NCBI RefSeq assembly: GCF_000424545.1
Contig: NZ_KE384208.1
Location: 1 to 47,809 of the forward strand
Length of the DNA: 47,809 nt
Source of the DNA: Butyrivibrio sp. NC3005
Lineage (GTDB): Bacteria; Bacillota; Clostridia; Lachnospirales; Lachnospiraceae
Reading direction: 5' to 3'
Of the stretch, positions 33,416-41,440 are shown in pieces; the stretch's first letter is position 1; the number at the start of each line of letters is the position of its first letter. Position numbers and translations under genes: made by a program. The notes below the pieces were generated by a model. It searched no databases. It was not told where the DNA came from and was given only the letters and a program-made list of their open reading frames with translations.

Positions 33416-33444
33416 TTGCACATATTTTCAAAAAAGAGTATAGT
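33416..33444 (+). promoter_or_regulatory. topA promoter
   Basis: TTGCAC (33416-33421) and TATAGT (33439-33444) with a 17-base spacer, preceded by A/T runs. The start is predicted near 33451, giving a leader of about 160 bases. Confidence 0.75.
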
Positions 33445-33450
33445 TCGATA

Positions 33451-33603
33451 TTGAGCGAGGCATGGATTGCCATTAAGCATTGTGGATCGCAGTTAGAAGA
33501 ATGGCAGGGAAGCGTTCTAGCGGATAACCACGGATGTGAGTTACGGTTTGCAGCTTGCTGCAGACGAGCGAGCGGTAACTAACAATTACACGTCAATAAG
33601 GAG
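33451..33603 (+). ncRNA. Candidate structured leader RNA of topA
   Basis: This stretch is clearly richer in G+C than its surroundings and can fold: TGCCATT/AATGGCA (about 33470-33507) and a long nested hairpin with outer arms GTGAGTTAC/GTAACTAAC and inner TTTGCAGC-TT-GCTGCAGA (about 33537-33582). The ribosome site AAGGAG follows. No known riboswitch family was recognised. It could regulate topA translation or be a processed 5' RNA. Confidence 0.45.
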
Positions 33604-33611
33604 AATAGCTC

Positions 33612-35702
33612 ATGGCAGGATCAAAAAAATTACTTATCGTTGAGTCACCTACAAAGGTGAAATCTATAAAAAAATTTCTTGGTAGCGGATATGAAGTTGC
33701 AGCCAGTAATGGACATGTGCGCGATTTACCCAAGAGCCAAATGGGTATAGATATAGAACATGATTATGAACCAAAATATATAACAATAAGAGGAAAGGGT
33801 GACATTTTGGCTAATCTGCGTAAGCTTGCCAAAAAAGCAGATCATGTATACCTTGCAACTGACCCTGACCGAGAAGGCGAGGCAATAAGCTGGCATCTTA
33901 TGACAGCACTTAAGCTTGAAGATGACCCTGGAAAGGTATCTCGTGTAACATTTAACGAGATTACCAAAAATGCTGTTAAAGAGGCAATGAAGCATCCTAG
34001 AAAGATAGACATGAATCTTGTTGATGCTCAGCAGGCTAGAAGAGTATTGGACAGAATGGTTGGATATGAAATAAGCCCGCTTTTATGGAGCAAAATAAAA
34101 AGAGGCTTGTCAGCAGGAAGAGTACAATCAGTTGCATTAAGAATAATCTGCGATAGAGAAGCAGAAATAGAGGCATTTATCCCAAAAGAATACTGGAGCC
34201 TTGATGTTTCACTTAAAATTGAGGGCGAGAAGAAACCACTTGTAGCACATTATTATGGTGAAGGTGATACCAAAAAAGAAATTGGCAGCAGAGAAGAAGT
34301 TGAGAAAATAATGGAAAGTCTTGATAAAGCGGACTATAAAATTGTTTCTGTCAAAAAAGGTGAAAGAACTAAGAAGTCTCCTCTTCCATTTACTACATCA
34401 ACTCTTCAGCAGGAGGCTTCCAGAGCACTTAATTTTAGTACTCAGAAAACAATGAGAATTGCTCAACAGCTTTATGAAGGAATTGAGATAAAGGGAAGTG
34501 GAAGTGTAGGTCTTATTACATACCTTAGAACAGATTCGACACGTATTTCTGAAGTAGCACAGGATATGGCTTCTGATTATATAAAGGAAAACTTTGGAGA
34601 AGAGTATCTTATTGAAAGCGAAAATAAATCAAAGAATGCATCAAAAATTCAGGATGCTCACGAAGCAATAAGACCAACAGATGTTTCTAAAACACCTGTT
34701 GCAATTAAAGAATATCTTTCAAGAGATCAGTTCCGCTTGTACCAGCTTATCTGGAGAAGATTTATGGCAAGCAGAATGGCTCCTGCACGCTACGAAACAA
34801 CATCTGTTAAGATTGATGCAGGAAAGCACAGATTTACAGTATCTGCTTCAAGAATCGTTTTTGATGGCTTTATGAATGTTTATACAGACGAAGATGATCA
34901 GATAGATAAAAAAACACTTGCCAAGGGTATTGATGAAGATACAAAACTTTCCTTTGAAGAGTTTGAACCAGAGCAGCATTTTACTATGCCAAAGCCTCAT
35001 TACACAGAAGCTTCGCTTGTTCATGATTTGGAACAGCTTGGAATAGGAAGACCGTCAACCTATGCTCCGACAATTACAACAATACTTGCTCGTCACTATG
35101 TTACAAAAGAAAACAAAAATCTTTATGTGACAGAACTTGGCGAAATTGTTAATAAAGTCATGAAGGATGAATTTTCTTCAATAGTTAATGTTAATTTTAC
35201 AGCTAACCTTGAAACACTTCTTGATGGAGTGGCAGAGGGAACTGTTAAATGGAAGACAATTATTGAAAATTTTTATCCGGATTTGGATGATGCCGTAAAA
35301 AAAGCAGAAAAAGAGCTTGAAAAGGTTACGATTGCGGACGAAGAAACCGATGTTATTTGTGAGAGCTGTGGTCGCAACATGGTAATTAAATATGGTCCCC
35401 ATGGAAAATTTCTGGCATGTCCGGGATTTCCAGAATGTAAGAACACTAAGCCGTATTTTGAGAAAATTGGTGTTCCTTGTCCTAAGTGTGGAAAGGATAT
35501 AGTAATTAAGAAAACCAAGAAAGGAAGACGTTACTACGGATGTATAGATAATCCGGAATGTGATTTTATGTCTTGGCAGAAGCCTTCCAAAATAAAGTGT
35601 CAAAAGTGCGGCGGTTACATGGTTGAAAAGGGCAACAAACTTGTCTGTGCAGATCAGGAATGTGGTTTTGTATGCGACAAACCAAGTGAAGACAACAATT
35701 GA
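33612..35702 (+). CDS. topA: DNA topoisomerase I (type IA)
   Basis: It relaxes negatively supercoiled DNA through a 5'-phosphotyrosine intermediate. The 696-residue product begins with the TOPRIM domain (LLIVESPTKVKSI with E11; DPDREGEAIS), has the catalytic Tyr304 in LITYLRTDSTR, and ends with three four-cysteine zinc domains (CESCGRN..., CPKCGKD..., CQKCGGY...; about 578-690). Length is typical of Firmicutes. AAGGAG precedes the ATG. codY follows after 149 bases with its own promoter. Confidence 0.97.
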   Translation: MAGSKKLLIVESPTKVKSIKKFLGSGYEVAASNGHVRDLPKSQMGIDIEHDYEPKYITIRGKGDILANLRKLAKKADHVYLATDPDREGEAISWHLMTALKLEDDPGKVSRVTFNEITKNAVKEAMKHPRKIDMNLVDAQQARRVLDRMVGYEISPLLWSKIKRGLSAGRVQSVALRIICDREAEIEAFIPKEYWSLDVSLKIEGEKKPLVAHYYGEGDTKKEIGSREEVEKIMESLDKADYKIVSVKKGERTKKSPLPFTTSTLQQEASRALNFSTQKTMRIAQQLYEGIEIKGSGSVGLITYLRTDSTRISEVAQDMASDYIKENFGEEYLIESENKSKNASKIQDAHEAIRPTDVSKTPVAIKEYLSRDQFRLYQLIWRRFMASRMAPARYETTSVKIDAGKHRFTVSASRIVFDGFMNVYTDEDDQIDKKTLAKGIDEDTKLSFEEFEPEQHFTMPKPHYTEASLVHDLEQLGIGRPSTYAPTITTILARHYVTKENKNLYVTELGEIVNKVMKDEFSSIVNVNFTANLETLLDGVAEGTVKWKTIIENFYPDLDDAVKKAEKELEKVTIADEETDVICESCGRNMVIKYGPHGKFLACPGFPECKNTKPYFEKIGVPCPKCGKDIVIKKTKKGRRYYGCIDNPECDFMSWQKPSKIKCQKCGGYMVEKGNKLVCADQECGFVCDKPSEDNN

Positions 35703-35783
35703 GTTTGATAATTCATTACTAGAGTAAGCTTAAAGTAAGGAATCGTAACATAACCCATTTTACGATTTTGTGCTAAACAAGTG

Positions 35784-35812
35784 TTGATAGACTGACAATA
35801 ATGTGATAGGAT
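35784..35812 (+). promoter_or_regulatory. codY promoter
   Basis: TTGATA (35784-35789) and TAGGAT (35807-35812) are 17 bases apart, with TG one base upstream of the -10. A weak hairpin AATCGTAA/TTACGATT just upstream (about 35740-35770) could be the topA terminator. Confidence 0.6.
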
Positions 35813-35851
35813 AAAATTGTTCGAACTATTCAGACAAAAAGGAGAAGTCGC

Positions 35852-36643
35852 ATGAGCAGTGTACAACTTTTAGATAAAACAAGAAAGATAGGTCAGTTAC
35901 TCCATAAAAATAATTCAGGAAAAGTGGTTTTTAACGATATTTGTGATGTACTTTCTGAAATATTGGCTTCAAATGTTCTTGTTATTAGTAAGAAAGGTAA
36001 GATTCTTGGTACTTCTAGGGTCAATTCCGTTTCTCCTATTCAGGAATTATTAACTGGAGATATTGGAGAATTTATTGATTCATTACTTAACGAGCGTCTT
36101 CTGAATGTTTTATCAACAAAAGAAAATGTTAATTTATCCACACTTGGTTTTAGTGAAGAAGAGAGCAAACGTTTTCAGGCAATTATAACTCCAATTGAAA
36201 TTTCAAGTGAAAGACTTGGTACTCTTTTTATCTATAAAACAGAAAAGCCATATGAAATTGATGATATTATTCTCTGCGAATATGGCACTACAGTTGTAGG
36301 CCTTGAAATGCTTAGAGCTGTAAATGAAGAAAGTGCTGAAGAAAATAGAAAACTTCAGGTTGTAAAGTCTGCACTTGGTACACTTTCTTTTTCAGAGATG
36401 GAAGCTATTGTTCATATATTTGATGAACTTGATGGAATGGAAGGTGTCCTTGTTGCCAGCAAGATTGCTGATAGAGTAGGAATTACTAGATCAGTTATTG
36501 TAAATGCACTTCGAAAGTTTGAAAGTGCAGGTGTCATTGAATCTAGAAGCTCTGGCATGAAAGGAACCTACATAAAGGTTTTAAATGACGTAGTGTTCTC
36601 AGAAGTTAAGAAATTAAAAGAAGATTATATTAAAGCCAAATAA
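35852..36643 (+). CDS. codY: Global transcriptional regulator CodY
   Basis: CodY senses branched-chain amino acids and GTP and represses stationary-phase, nutrient and often motility genes. The 263-residue product has the GAF-type effector domain (about 1-155; LLDKTRKIGQLLHKN, LVISKKGKILGTS, GTLFIYKT), a linker helix (about 160-200) and a winged helix-turn-helix (about 205-263; ASKIADRVGITRSVIVNALRKFESAG). Length matches Bacillus CodY. AAGGAG precedes the ATG. Its place between topA and the flagellar operon is common in related Firmicutes. Confidence 0.97.
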   Translation: MSSVQLLDKTRKIGQLLHKNNSGKVVFNDICDVLSEILASNVLVISKKGKILGTSRVNSVSPIQELLTGDIGEFIDSLLNERLLNVLSTKENVNLSTLGFSEEESKRFQAIITPIEISSERLGTLFIYKTEKPYEIDDIILCEYGTTVVGLEMLRAVNEESAEENRKLQVVKSALGTLSFSEMEAIVHIFDELDGMEGVLVASKIADRVGITRSVIVNALRKFESAGVIESRSSGMKGTYIKVLNDVVFSEVKKLKEDYIKAK

Positions 36644-36680
36644 TTAATTCCAATTTAGTAAAAGGTTCTATTTGGAAAGT

Positions 36681-37077
36681 TACAAGAAGTTATAGATTTT
36701 TGTCAACTTCATTCAGAAACTCGCATTTACTGCGAGTTTCGTGAGAACAAAAGGCAAGTGGCAAACTGATCCAAGGCGAAGCCTTTTCAAATGGCCAGTT
36801 TGCGTAGTTTTTGGAACGCAGTGACAAAAATCTATACTTTATTGTTTCTATATAGTCCGTTTTACTGTTTGTATATTTCGTCGCAGACACGCTTTCGCTT
36901 GATTATAAACGTAGTGGTACGTAATGCGCTAAAAAACAGCGCATAAGTACCAACGTTTATAAACAGTTCTGCTCATGAAATATTACAAGCCAGCAAAACT
37001 CATCTATCATATATTAAGAAACAATAACCTATAGGTTCTTGTTTTCATCAGGAAAATCAAGAAGTTATGACTTCTTG
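36681..37077. repeat. Composite hairpin repeat (module A, large hairpin, inverted module C)
   Basis: Module A (36698-36834) matches 30546-30676 closely, including the AACTCGCA/TGCGAGTT stem and the GGCGAAGCC loop. Next is a unique long hairpin with arms TTATAAACG/CGTTTATAA, GGTAC/GTACC and ATGCGCT/AGCGCAT (36903-36962). Module C (37033-37066) appears as the reverse complement of the copy at 30770-30801. A CAAGAAGT-TATG-ACTTCTTG hairpin (37058-37077) matches the TATGACTTCTTG tag that opens modules A and B elsewhere. Confidence 0.82.
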
Positions 37078-37110
37078 TAACTTTTATTCAGAAAAAGAAT
37101 AAAAAAGATA

Positions 37111-37138
37111 TAAATTTATCGCTGTATTTTGCCGATAT
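37111..37138 (+). promoter_or_regulatory. Sigma-D (sigma-28)-like promoter
   Basis: TAAA (37111-37114), 16 bases, then GCCGATAT (37131-37138) fits the flagellar sigma-D consensus TAAA-N14-16-GCCGATAT. Transcription would start near 37145 and meet a strong terminator at once. The -10 octamer lies in the loop of a TTATCGCTGTA/TACAGCGGATAA hairpin. Confidence 0.5.
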
Positions 37139-37154
37139 AAAGGGTACAGCGGAT

Positions 37155-37191
37155 AAAAGGACTTATTGCTGTGAGTAATAAGTCCTTTTTT
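37155..37191 (+). terminator. Rho-independent terminator upstream of flgB
   Basis: AAAAGGACTTATT (37155-37167) pairs perfectly with AATAAGTCCTTTT (37177-37189) around a nine-base loop, followed by a T-tract. It separates the codY/repeat region, or a short sigma-D transcript, from flgB. Confidence 0.93.
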
Positions 37192-37350
37192 CTTTATTAC
37201 GACCAACTCTCTTGCAATTTACACAAAAAACAAGTATCATTATAAATGAATATTCGTGCATATTTACATGTAATACCGTTGGAAAGCAAATGTTAAGTGC
37301 TTTTTTTACCAATACTTTTACATTTGCTAATAGTGTCAGGAGGACCGACA

Positions 37351-37743
37351 ATGATTAATTCGAATGTATATGATTATGTGAATATCATGAAGACTGCAGC
37401 TGATGCTTCATGGATTCGTGATGAAGTAATTTCTAATAATATTGCTAATGCTACTACACCTGGATATAAGAGAGAAGATGTGGATTTTGAAGGTACACTT
37501 CGAAGAGCTCTTGGAGATTCCAGGTATACTACAATGGATGCTAAGGTTAGAAATGCCCTGAAGAAAGATTTAAAACCTAGAACTTATGTAGATAGTGCAT
37601 CTTTTTCATACAGACTTGATGGTAATAATGTTGATCCAGATACAGAAGGGGTTTATCTTGCGGCCAACCAGCTTAAATATGAAGGTATTATGAAAGCTAT
37701 AAATTTTGAATTTCAGAACATGCAGACAGCAATGAAAGGCTGA
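37351..37743 (+). CDS. flgB: Flagellar basal-body rod protein FlgB
   Basis: FlgB is a proximal rod subunit exported through the flagellar secretion system. The 130-residue product has the N-terminal rod motif SNNIANATTPGYKRE (about 29-43), a variable middle, and a C-terminal helix FEFQNMQTAMKG. The start at 37351 (MINSNVYDYVN) has AGGAGG seven bases upstream; an in-frame start at 37297 lies before that site. It is the first gene of the flagellar run. Confidence 0.95.
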   Translation: MINSNVYDYVNIMKTAADASWIRDEVISNNIANATTPGYKREDVDFEGTLRRALGDSRYTTMDAKVRNALKKDLKPRTYVDSASFSYRLDGNNVDPDTEGVYLAANQLKYEGIMKAINFEFQNMQTAMKG

Positions 37744-37802
37744 GTTTAGGTAGAAAATTTATGTGATAGCATTTTTATATAATAGCATGGAGGCAAAGTG
37801 AT

Positions 37803-38249
37803 ATGGGATTATTCAATTCTTTTGACATTAATGCAAGTGGAATGACAGCACAGCGTTTTCGCATGGACATTATTTCTGAAAATATAGCTAATGCGAATAC
37901 AACCAGAGATATTAGTGGCAATCCTTATGTTCGTAAAGTGGTTTGTTTTACAGAAAAAGGAAAACAAACTCCTTTTTCTAAAATTTTGAACAGCCGATTA
38001 GATAACTATTCAGGACAAGGTGTCAGAGTAGCAAAAGTCACAGAAGATGATTATACTCCTATGAATACCGTATATGATCCGTCTCATCCGGATGCAGATG
38101 ATGATGGCTATGTTACATATCCTAATGTTAATACTGTAACAGAGATGACTAATTTAATAGACGCTTCAAACGCATATAAGGCAAACACAACAGCTTTTCA
38201 GGCTAGTAAAACCATAGCTCAGCAGGGCTTGCAGTTAGGTAGTCAGTAA
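37803..38249 (+). CDS. flgC: Flagellar basal-body rod protein FlgC
   Basis: FlgC is a proximal rod subunit. The 148-residue product has the N-terminal pattern ASGMTAQRFRMDIISENIANANT, the NPYVRKVV segment, and the C-terminal VNTVTEMTNLIDASNAYKANTTAFQ, all as in the family. GGAGG lies upstream of the ATG at a spacing of about ten. It lies 59 bases after flgB in the same transcript. Confidence 0.96.
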   Translation: MGLFNSFDINASGMTAQRFRMDIISENIANANTTRDISGNPYVRKVVCFTEKGKQTPFSKILNSRLDNYSGQGVRVAKVTEDDYTPMNTVYDPSHPDADDDGYVTYPNVNTVTEMTNLIDASNAYKANTTAFQASKTIAQQGLQLGSQ

Positions 38250-38317
38250 TATTGCAAAAGAAATTGTTTTTTATTTTCTTTCTTAGAAGTCATTAATAAT
38301 AAAAGGAGTATATATTC

Positions 38318-38656
38318 ATGGCTGATATATCAACTATTACAAACATATCATCTGATGCTATAAAGAAAGCTGAAGATCTTTACAGCAAAGTCTATAATCC
38401 TGTTATTAACTATGAAAATGAAGAAGGAAATACTTTTTCAAAATTGTTATCACAAGCAGTTGATAATATTAATACAACTAACGCATATTTGTCTGATGCA
38501 GAGAATGAGCAGATAAGGTGGGCTCTTGGGCAGACCGATAATACTCATGAACTGACAATTGCACTTAATAAAGCCACAACTGCATTTCAGTATACTGTAG
38601 CAGTAAGAGATAAAGTTCTTGCAGCTTACAATTCACTTATGCAGATGCAATTCTAA
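38318..38656 (+). CDS. fliE: Flagellar hook-basal body protein FliE
   Basis: FliE joins the MS ring to the rod. The 112-residue product ends with the family block HELTIALNKATTAFQYTVAVRDKVLAAYNSLMQMQF (about 77-112, given here in parts: HELTIALNKATTAF and VRDKVLAAYNSLMQ). The N-terminal 35 residues are variable. AAGGAG lies upstream. It follows flgC by 68 bases. Confidence 0.95.
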   Translation: MADISTITNISSDAIKKAEDLYSKVYNPVINYENEEGNTFSKLLSQAVDNINTTNAYLSDAENEQIRWALGQTDNTHELTIALNKATTAFQYTVAVRDKVLAAYNSLMQMQF

Positions 38657-38737
38657 GGATAATCATTTGTAGCAGCTTATTAAAAAGAAATTTTTGATCG
38701 TTTTAGACTGTTCATCCTGTGAGGGGAGGGAACGTGC

Positions 38738-40378
38738 ATGTCAGACAGATTAAAGCAGATTTTTGATAAAGTGAAAGAGTGGTGGAATAAATTTACCACA
38801 GCTCAAAAAGGTATAATAATAGCAGGAATTTCTGTAGTATTGTGTGCTCTTATTATACTTATATTCGTATTTACACAGCCAAGTTATGTAACGCTTGTTA
38901 CAGCAAAGAGTACAACTGAAGCATCAGAAATAAAGAAACTTCTTGATGATAATTCAGTAAAGTACACTATGTCTGATGACGGGATGTTATTTAAGGTTGA
39001 TGAAAAAGAGCAGGCACAAGCAAGACTGCTTCTTGGTTCGAATAATATTCAGGCATCTGATTACAATATCAATACCGTAACAGAAGGTTCTTTTTCTACT
39101 ACAGAATCAGATAAGTCCAAAAAATACGTAGCCTATTTAGAGAAAAAGCTTTCTTCCGATTTTGCAGCAACTTTTGATGCTGTTAAAACAGCAAGGATAG
39201 AATTGCATATTCCACAAGATAATGGAACTCTTATTCAGCAAAAGGTCGAAGCTACTGCAACAGTAATGCTGACACTGGCTGATAAAGAAAAATTCACCGA
39301 AGATAACGCAGCATATCTTGCAAAGGCGACTGCAGCAGCACTTGGAAAGAAAACAACTGATAATATAGTAATACTTGATTCAGAAGGAAATATGCTGTAT
39401 TCAGGAGAAGATTCCAGTGCAGTTGGATCAGCATCTAGTCAGTTGGGACTTAAAGGAAAGGCTGAAAAGGCTGTAGTTTCTTCCGTAAGAGGAGTTATTT
39501 TAGGCACTAAACTTTATGATGAAGTTCAGGTTGCACCTAACCTTGTAATGGATTTTTCTACTAAAAAAAGTACAGTGCATAAGTATGCTCCGTGGGCAGA
39601 TGATCAAACTCAGGGTGTTCTAAGTCATAAAGATACTTACAACTCAGAAAGTAACAGTGGAGAAGGTGCTGCTCCAGGAACTGATGCAAATAACGAAACA
39701 ACGTATGTTACTCAAGATAATCAGACAACGTCAACAACAGTTGAAGAGAATTCTGAAGATTATCTTCCAAATGAAGAAATATCTACAACAGAGACGCCGG
39801 CTGGCGTAATCGATTACGAAAAGTCATCAATTGCGGTTTCTGCTATCAACTTTGTTGTAGTTAATGAAGAAGATTATAAAGCGGCAGATCATGAGAATAT
39901 GACCTGGGAAGAGTATAAGGTAGCGAATTCTGCACCAGTTGATGTTACAGAAAATGATGCAAACACAGCTACTACTACAAGACTTACAAATCTGGTTCAA
40001 ACAGCAACTGGTATACCTACAGAAAAGATAAGCGTAGCTTTATATGATCAGAATGTATATTTTGATAAAGCTGGATCAGATATAAGCGTAACAGATATAT
40101 TACAGATAGTATTAATACTTGCAATCCTTGCACTTCTGGCATTTGTAATTCTTAGAAGTCTAAAGACGGAACGTCAGCAGCAGGTAGAAGAAGAGCCAGA
40201 AGAACTATCAGTAGAGGCACTTTTGGAATCGAAACCAGTTGAAGAAGATGAAGCACTTGAGAATATCGAAATGGATGAAGGTTCAGAAACAAAGAAACTT
40301 ATCGAACTCTTTGTGGAACAGAATCCTGAGGCAGCAGCCAACCTTTTGCGTAACTGGCTGAATGAAGATTATATGTAA
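38738..40378 (+). CDS. fliF: Flagellar MS-ring protein FliF
   Basis: FliF forms the MS ring in the cytoplasmic membrane. The 546-residue product has a first membrane helix (about 25-46), the ring-building motifs (YVTLVTAKSTTEASEIKKLLDDN, ARLLLGSNNIQ, YLEKKLSSDFAATFD, ARIELHIPQDN), an acidic low-complexity region (about 290-360), a second helix (about 447-469) and a cytoplasmic tail whose end, LIELFVEQNPEAAANLLRNWL, is the FliG-binding segment. GGGGAGGG precedes the ATG. Confidence 0.97.
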   Translation: MSDRLKQIFDKVKEWWNKFTTAQKGIIIAGISVVLCALIILIFVFTQPSYVTLVTAKSTTEASEIKKLLDDNSVKYTMSDDGMLFKVDEKEQAQARLLLGSNNIQASDYNINTVTEGSFSTTESDKSKKYVAYLEKKLSSDFAATFDAVKTARIELHIPQDNGTLIQQKVEATATVMLTLADKEKFTEDNAAYLAKATAAALGKKTTDNIVILDSEGNMLYSGEDSSAVGSASSQLGLKGKAEKAVVSSVRGVILGTKLYDEVQVAPNLVMDFSTKKSTVHKYAPWADDQTQGVLSHKDTYNSESNSGEGAAPGTDANNETTYVTQDNQTTSTTVEENSEDYLPNEEISTTETPAGVIDYEKSSIAVSAINFVVVNEEDYKAADHENMTWEEYKVANSAPVDVTENDANTATTTRLTNLVQTATGIPTEKISVALYDQNVYFDKAGSDISVTDILQIVLILAILALLAFVILRSLKTERQQQVEEEPEELSVEALLESKPVEEDEALENIEMDEGSETKKLIELFVEQNPEAAANLLRNWLNEDYM

Positions 40379-40405
40379 ACGATAATACTTTTTAAGGGGA
40401 AGGGT

Positions 40406-41440
40406 ATGTCAGATATGAGTGCATCCGACAAAAGTTTATTGGAAAATCTATCAGGTACTCAAAAGGCGGCTATTTTATTAATAGCACTGGGACCTGAAAA
40501 ATCTTCGATGATATTTAAATACTTAAAGGAAGAAGAAATTGAAGAGCTGACTCTAGAAATCGCAAATACCAGAAGTGTCACATCAGAAATAAAAGAAGCT
40601 GTTATTAACGATTTCTATGGAGTTTGTCTGGCTCAGCAGTATATTGCCGAGGGTGGTATCAACTATGCAAAAGAATTGCTGGAGAAAGCACTTGGCGAAG
40701 ACAAGGCGATGGATGTTATCAGCAAGCTGACAGCATCACTTCAGGTAAAGCCTTTCGAGTTTATAAGAAAGACAGACCCGTCACAGATATTGACATTTAT
40801 TCAGGACGAGCATCCTCAGACAATAGCTCTTATCCTGTCATATATGTCATCTGGTCAGAGTGCGCAGATTTTAGGAGCTTTGCCTCCTGACAGACAGGCA
40901 GATGTTGCAAAAAGAATAGCAACAATGGACAGAACAAGTCCTGATACGATAAAGGATGTCGAGAAAGTTTTGGAAACAAAGCTGTCATCGCTTGTTAATC
41001 AGGATTACACTATCATCGGCGGTGTCGATGCTGTTGTTGATATTCTCAATACAGTTGATAGAGCAACTGAAAAGCATATCATGGAGACCTTGGAAATCGA
41101 AGAGCCAGAACTTGCAGACGAAATCCGCAAGAAGATGTTCGTATTCGAAGATATTCTTATGCTGGACGATCGTTCTATTCAGCGCGTGCTTCGTGAAGTT
41201 GATAATAGCGATTTGTCACTTGCACTTAAAGGCGCAAATGAGCAGGTGCAGCAGGCTATTTTCAACAACCTTTCAAAACGTCTTGCAGTAATGATAAAAG
41301 AAGATATGGATTTCATGGGACCTGTTCGTATGAAGGATGTTGAAGAAGCGCAGCAGAAGATAGTAAACATCATACGTAAGCTTGAAGACTCCGGTGAAAT
41401 TGTAATTTCCAGAGGCGGAGGTGACGAGATCGTTGTCTAA
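40406..41440 (+). CDS. fliG: Flagellar motor switch protein FliG
   Basis: FliG is the rotor protein that takes torque from the stators and links FliF with FliM. The 344-residue product has the N domain (GTQKAAILLIALGPEKSS), the middle-domain EHPQ motif in DEHPQTIALIL, and the C-terminal torque helix with alternating charges (FEDILMLDDRSIQRVLREVD). Length is normal. GGGGAAGGG precedes the ATG. Its end overlaps fliH by eight bases. Confidence 0.97.
   Translation: MSDMSASDKSLLENLSGTQKAAILLIALGPEKSSMIFKYLKEEEIEELTLEIANTRSVTSEIKEAVINDFYGVCLAQQYIAEGGINYAKELLEKALGEDKAMDVISKLTASLQVKPFEFIRKTDPSQILTFIQDEHPQTIALILSYMSSGQSAQILGALPPDRQADVAKRIATMDRTSPDTIKDVEKVLETKLSSLVNQDYTIIGGVDAVVDILNTVDRATEKHIMETLEIEEPELADEIRKKMFVFEDILMLDDRSIQRVLREVDNSDLSLALKGANEQVQQAIFNNLSKRLAVMIKEDMDFMGPVRMKDVEEAQQKIVNIIRKLEDSGEIVISRGGGDEIVV

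Larger units (their letters stand above)
36644..37350 (+). other. Long intergenic region between codY and flgB
   Basis: No gene is supported in these 707 bases. The region holds a composite hairpin repeat (36681-37077), a large imperfect palindrome (36903-36962), a sigma-D-like promoter (37111-37138), a strong terminator (37155-37191) and an AT-rich stretch ahead of flgB. No confident sigma-A promoter for flgB was identified; TTGGAA around 37279 is a weak candidate element. Confidence 0.7.

Noticed and set aside
35178..35603. 141-codon minus-strand frame opposite the 3' part of topA
   Set aside because: It is a shadow of the zinc-domain coding region, with no ribosome site.
41421..41432. GTG start for fliH at 41421
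   Set aside because: It falls inside the GGAGGTG ribosome site; TTG 41433 gives the family N-terminus MSNLLK.
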